Of a DNA stretch of 42,029 nt, positions 40,552 through 42,029 are shown piece after piece. Position 1 is the stretch's first letter; every line of letters starts with the position of its first letter. The translations under genes and the position numbers were made by a program. Origin of the DNA: Mycobacterium sp. 1165178.9 (GTDB taxonomy: Bacteria; Actinomycetota; Actinomycetes; Mycobacteriales; Mycobacteriaceae); assembly GCF_001673555.1 (NCBI RefSeq), contig NZ_LZMB01000514.1, positions 1 through 42,029 on the forward strand. Reading direction: 5' to 3'. The notes under the pieces are model-generated. The model saw only the letters and a program-made list of their open reading frames with translations, was not told where the DNA came from and ran no database searches.

Positions 40552-41373
40552 CTAGAGCCACCAGCGTTCCAGCACCCGGCCCACCCCGTCGTCATTGTTG
40601 GCGGTGGTGATCTCGTCGGCGGCAGCCTGCACGTCCGGGTGCGCATTGCCCATCGCCACGCCATGTCCCGCCCACCGCAGCATCGGCAGGTCGTTCGGCA
40701 TGTCGCCGAACGCCACCACCTCCTCGGGAGCGATCTTGCGCGGTCGGGTGATCTCGGCGATGCCGGTGGCTTTGCTGGTCCCCGGCGGCACGATCTCGAT
40801 CAAACCGTTGTTGGTGGAGTAGGTGATGTCGGCCTCGGCAACGACGTGCTTGGCCAGTTCGGCCGCCATGTCGTCGCTGCGGGCTCCGGACCGGCGGATG
40901 AGCAGCTTGATCGCCGGGGCGCTGAGCAGATCCTGGATCGACACCTCGGTATTGTCCGGGTTCAGCCAGGCATGCTCGTAACCGGGAGAGCTGACGAACT
41001 GGGGTGTCGCCGTGTCATGCGCACTTTCGCCGATGCGCTCGACGGCCAGCCCCGCGCCGGGGATGACACGGGTCGCCAGCTCGGCCAACTCGGCCAGGGT
41101 ATCGACGCCCAGGGTGCGCGTGGACATCACCCGATCCGTTTCGGCGTCGTAGATGACGGCGCCGTTGGCGCACACCGAGATCGGCGCGAAGCCCAGCGCG
41201 TCGACGACGGGACGTATCCAGCGCGGCGGACGGCCGGTCGCCAGCACGAACTGCGCGCCGCCGGCTACGGCGGCGCGGATGGCGTCGCGGGTGCGCGGGG
41301 AGATCTTCTCGTCGTCGTCGAACAGGGTGCCGTCGACGTCGCAAGCGATGAGCACGGGCAGAGTCATCGACAC
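40552..41373 (-). CDS. HAD-IIB (Cof-type) phosphatase (Rv3813c-like)
   Basis: 273-residue cytosolic HAD-superfamily phosphatase, the length of M. tuberculosis Rv3813c. Motif I is CDVDGTLFDDDE (nucleophile Asp12), motif II LATGRP, a lysine in PAIKLLIRR, and motif IV AFGDMPNDLPML. The large cap between motifs II and III makes it Cof type; substrates are usually sugar phosphates or nucleotides, and the one here is unknown. GTG 41373 (MSMTLPVL) or ATG 41367 may be the start; neither has a clear ribosome binding site. It follows the acyltransferase gene by 28 bp on the same strand. PE_PGRS62, which lies between the Rv3811 and Rv3813c genes in M. tuberculosis, is absent. Confidence 0.9.
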   Translation of the reverse strand: MSMTLPVLIACDVDGTLFDDDEKISPRTRDAIRAAVAGGAQFVLATGRPPRWIRPVVDALGFAPISVCANGAVIYDAETDRVMSTRTLGVDTLAELAELATRVIPGAGLAVERIGESAHDTATPQFVSSPGYEHAWLNPDNTEVSIQDLLSAPAIKLLIRRSGARSDDMAAELAKHVVAEADITYSTNNGLIEIVPPGTSKATGIAEITRPRKIAPEEVVAFGDMPNDLPMLRWAGHGVAMGNAHPDVQAAADEITTANNDDGVGRVLERWWL

Positions 41374-41401
41374 CGCCCGCGTTGGCAGCTGACCGGACCG
41401 C

Positions 41402-42029
41402 TCAATGCAGCCCGCTCTGGGTCTGACCCGGTCGTGTCACGCCGTCGGTTCCGTATCTCTGCATCCGCTCCTGCAACTCGGACAACCGGAGGGCCCGGGA
41501 ATCCTCCTGGGTGGGCGCGCTGCCGCCCAGTCGCCGCGGTACCCAGAACTCGTCCTTCGGGTGCGGATATTCCTCCTGCACCGAATACAGCAGGTCGTTC
41601 ATCGCCGAACGCAACAGCAGGTTGAGTTCCTCGGGCGTGCCCCGCGGCGCCAATGGCGGCCCGGCCGCGACGGTGATCGGGACTTTGTTGCGAAACACCT
41701 TCTTGGGATGGTCCTTCGGCCAGATGCGATGAGCGCCCCACACCACGATCGGAACGATCGGCACCTGGGCTTCCAGCGCCATGCGCGCCGCCCCGGTCTT
41801 GAACTCCCGCAGTTCGAAACTGCGGCTGATGGTGGCCTCGGGATGCATCCCGATCAGCTCGCCCTCGCGCATGCGTTGCACGGCCACATCGAACGCGTCG
41901 TGTCCCGACCTCCGATCCACCGGGATCAGCCGAGCGTGATTGATGACGTAGTTGACCGCCTTCACGTCGGCCATTTCCGCCTTGATCATGAAGTACGCGC
42001 GCCGCCGGCGCTCACGGACGGCCATCAGC
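41402..42029 (-). CDS. PlsC-type 1-acylglycerol-phosphate acyltransferase, N-terminus beyond window
   Basis: Membrane-associated acyltransferase of the LPLAT/PlsC family, like the Rv3814c-Rv3816c group. About 208 codons are present; the first ATG at 42025 (MAVRERRRRAYFMIKAEM) is internal because the family NHxxxxD motif should lie just upstream, outside the window. Present motifs: INHARLIPVDRRSG (glycerophosphate-binding block), MHPEATIS in place of the usual FPEGT, and VPIVPIVVWGAHRIWPK (block IV). The C-terminal tail from 160 on is polar and charged. Usual role is acylation of lysophosphatidic acid; the exact acceptor cannot be told. The His-Pro-Glu-Ala form of the EGT motif is a variant worth checking. 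Confidence 0.85.
   Translation of the reverse strand, partial: LMAVRERRRRAYFMIKAEMADVKAVNYVINHARLIPVDRRSGHDAFDVAVQRMREGELIGMHPEATISRSFELREFKTGAARMALEAQVPIVPIVVWGAHRIWPKDHPKKVFRNKVPITVAAGPPLAPRGTPEELNLLLRSAMNDLLYSVQEEYPHPKDEFWVPRRLGGSAPTQEDSRALRLSELQERMQRYGTDGVTRPGQTQSGLH

Overview
The window is the cell-envelope core biosynthesis cluster of a slow-growing Mycobacterium. It matches the M. tuberculosis block from Rv3790 (dprE1) to about Rv3814c in gene order and protein sequence. DNA is high-GC and most genes are translationally coupled. DprE1 carries Ala where M. tuberculosis has the benzothiazinone-target Cys387, the IS element and PE_PGRS62 of the M. tuberculosis locus are absent, and Erp has its own repeat sets. 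These traits point to the M. avium complex or a relative. The species is an inference; all comparisons to M. tuberculosis are from memory of family sequences, not from searches.

Layout. (1) 1-7009, + strand: 3' part of dprE1, dprE2, aftA (frameshifted as given) and embC. These make decaprenylphosphoryl-arabinose, prime the arabinan, and build arabinan for LAM. (2) 7010-8687: a cassette of ArsR regulator, SRPBCC protein and DinB/maleylpyruvate-isomerase-like protein lies between embC and embA. It resembles M. tuberculosis Rv2034-Rv2036, which sits elsewhere in that genome. (3) 8688-15241: embA and embB, arabinosyltransferases for arabinogalactan and the ethambutol targets. (4) 15242-16228: a locally AT-richer island with an orphan secreted protein, a DosR-box-like site or hairpin, and a fragment resembling the C-terminus of GarA. 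(5) 16229-18004: fadE35, convergent with the next block. (6) 18015-26852, - strand: fadD32, pks13, accD4, which activate, carboxylate and condense meromycolate and the alpha chain into mycolic acid. (7) 27179-30440, - strand: the Rv3802c-type phospholipase/thioesterase, MPT51 (fbpD) and Ag85A (fbpA), which transfer or handle mycolates outside the membrane. (8) 30832-37351, - strand: glf, glfT2, Rv3807c-like PAP2 phosphatase, ubiA (DPPR synthase) and aftB, for galactan and the last arabinan step. (9) 37604-42029: erp, an Rv3811-like PGRP/LGFP protein, a HAD phosphatase, and a PlsC-type acyltransferase cut by the window end.

The pathway closes within the window: UbiA and the PAP2 protein make the decaprenyl-phosphoryl-ribose that DprE1/DprE2 epimerise to arabinose donor, AftA/Emb/AftB use the donor on galactan built by Glf/GlfT2, and FadD32/Pks13/AccD4 plus Ag85 supply and attach mycolates.

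Main points for a second look: the regulator cassette splitting embC from embA with an operator-like palindrome on a leaderless promoter; the DprE1 Cys-to-Ala change; the one-base deletion and 30-bp tandem repeats in aftA; the GarA-like fragment beside a DosR-like box; three phased hairpins in the fadD32 leader; a serine in the nucleophile elbow of MPT51; and two repeat arrays in Erp.
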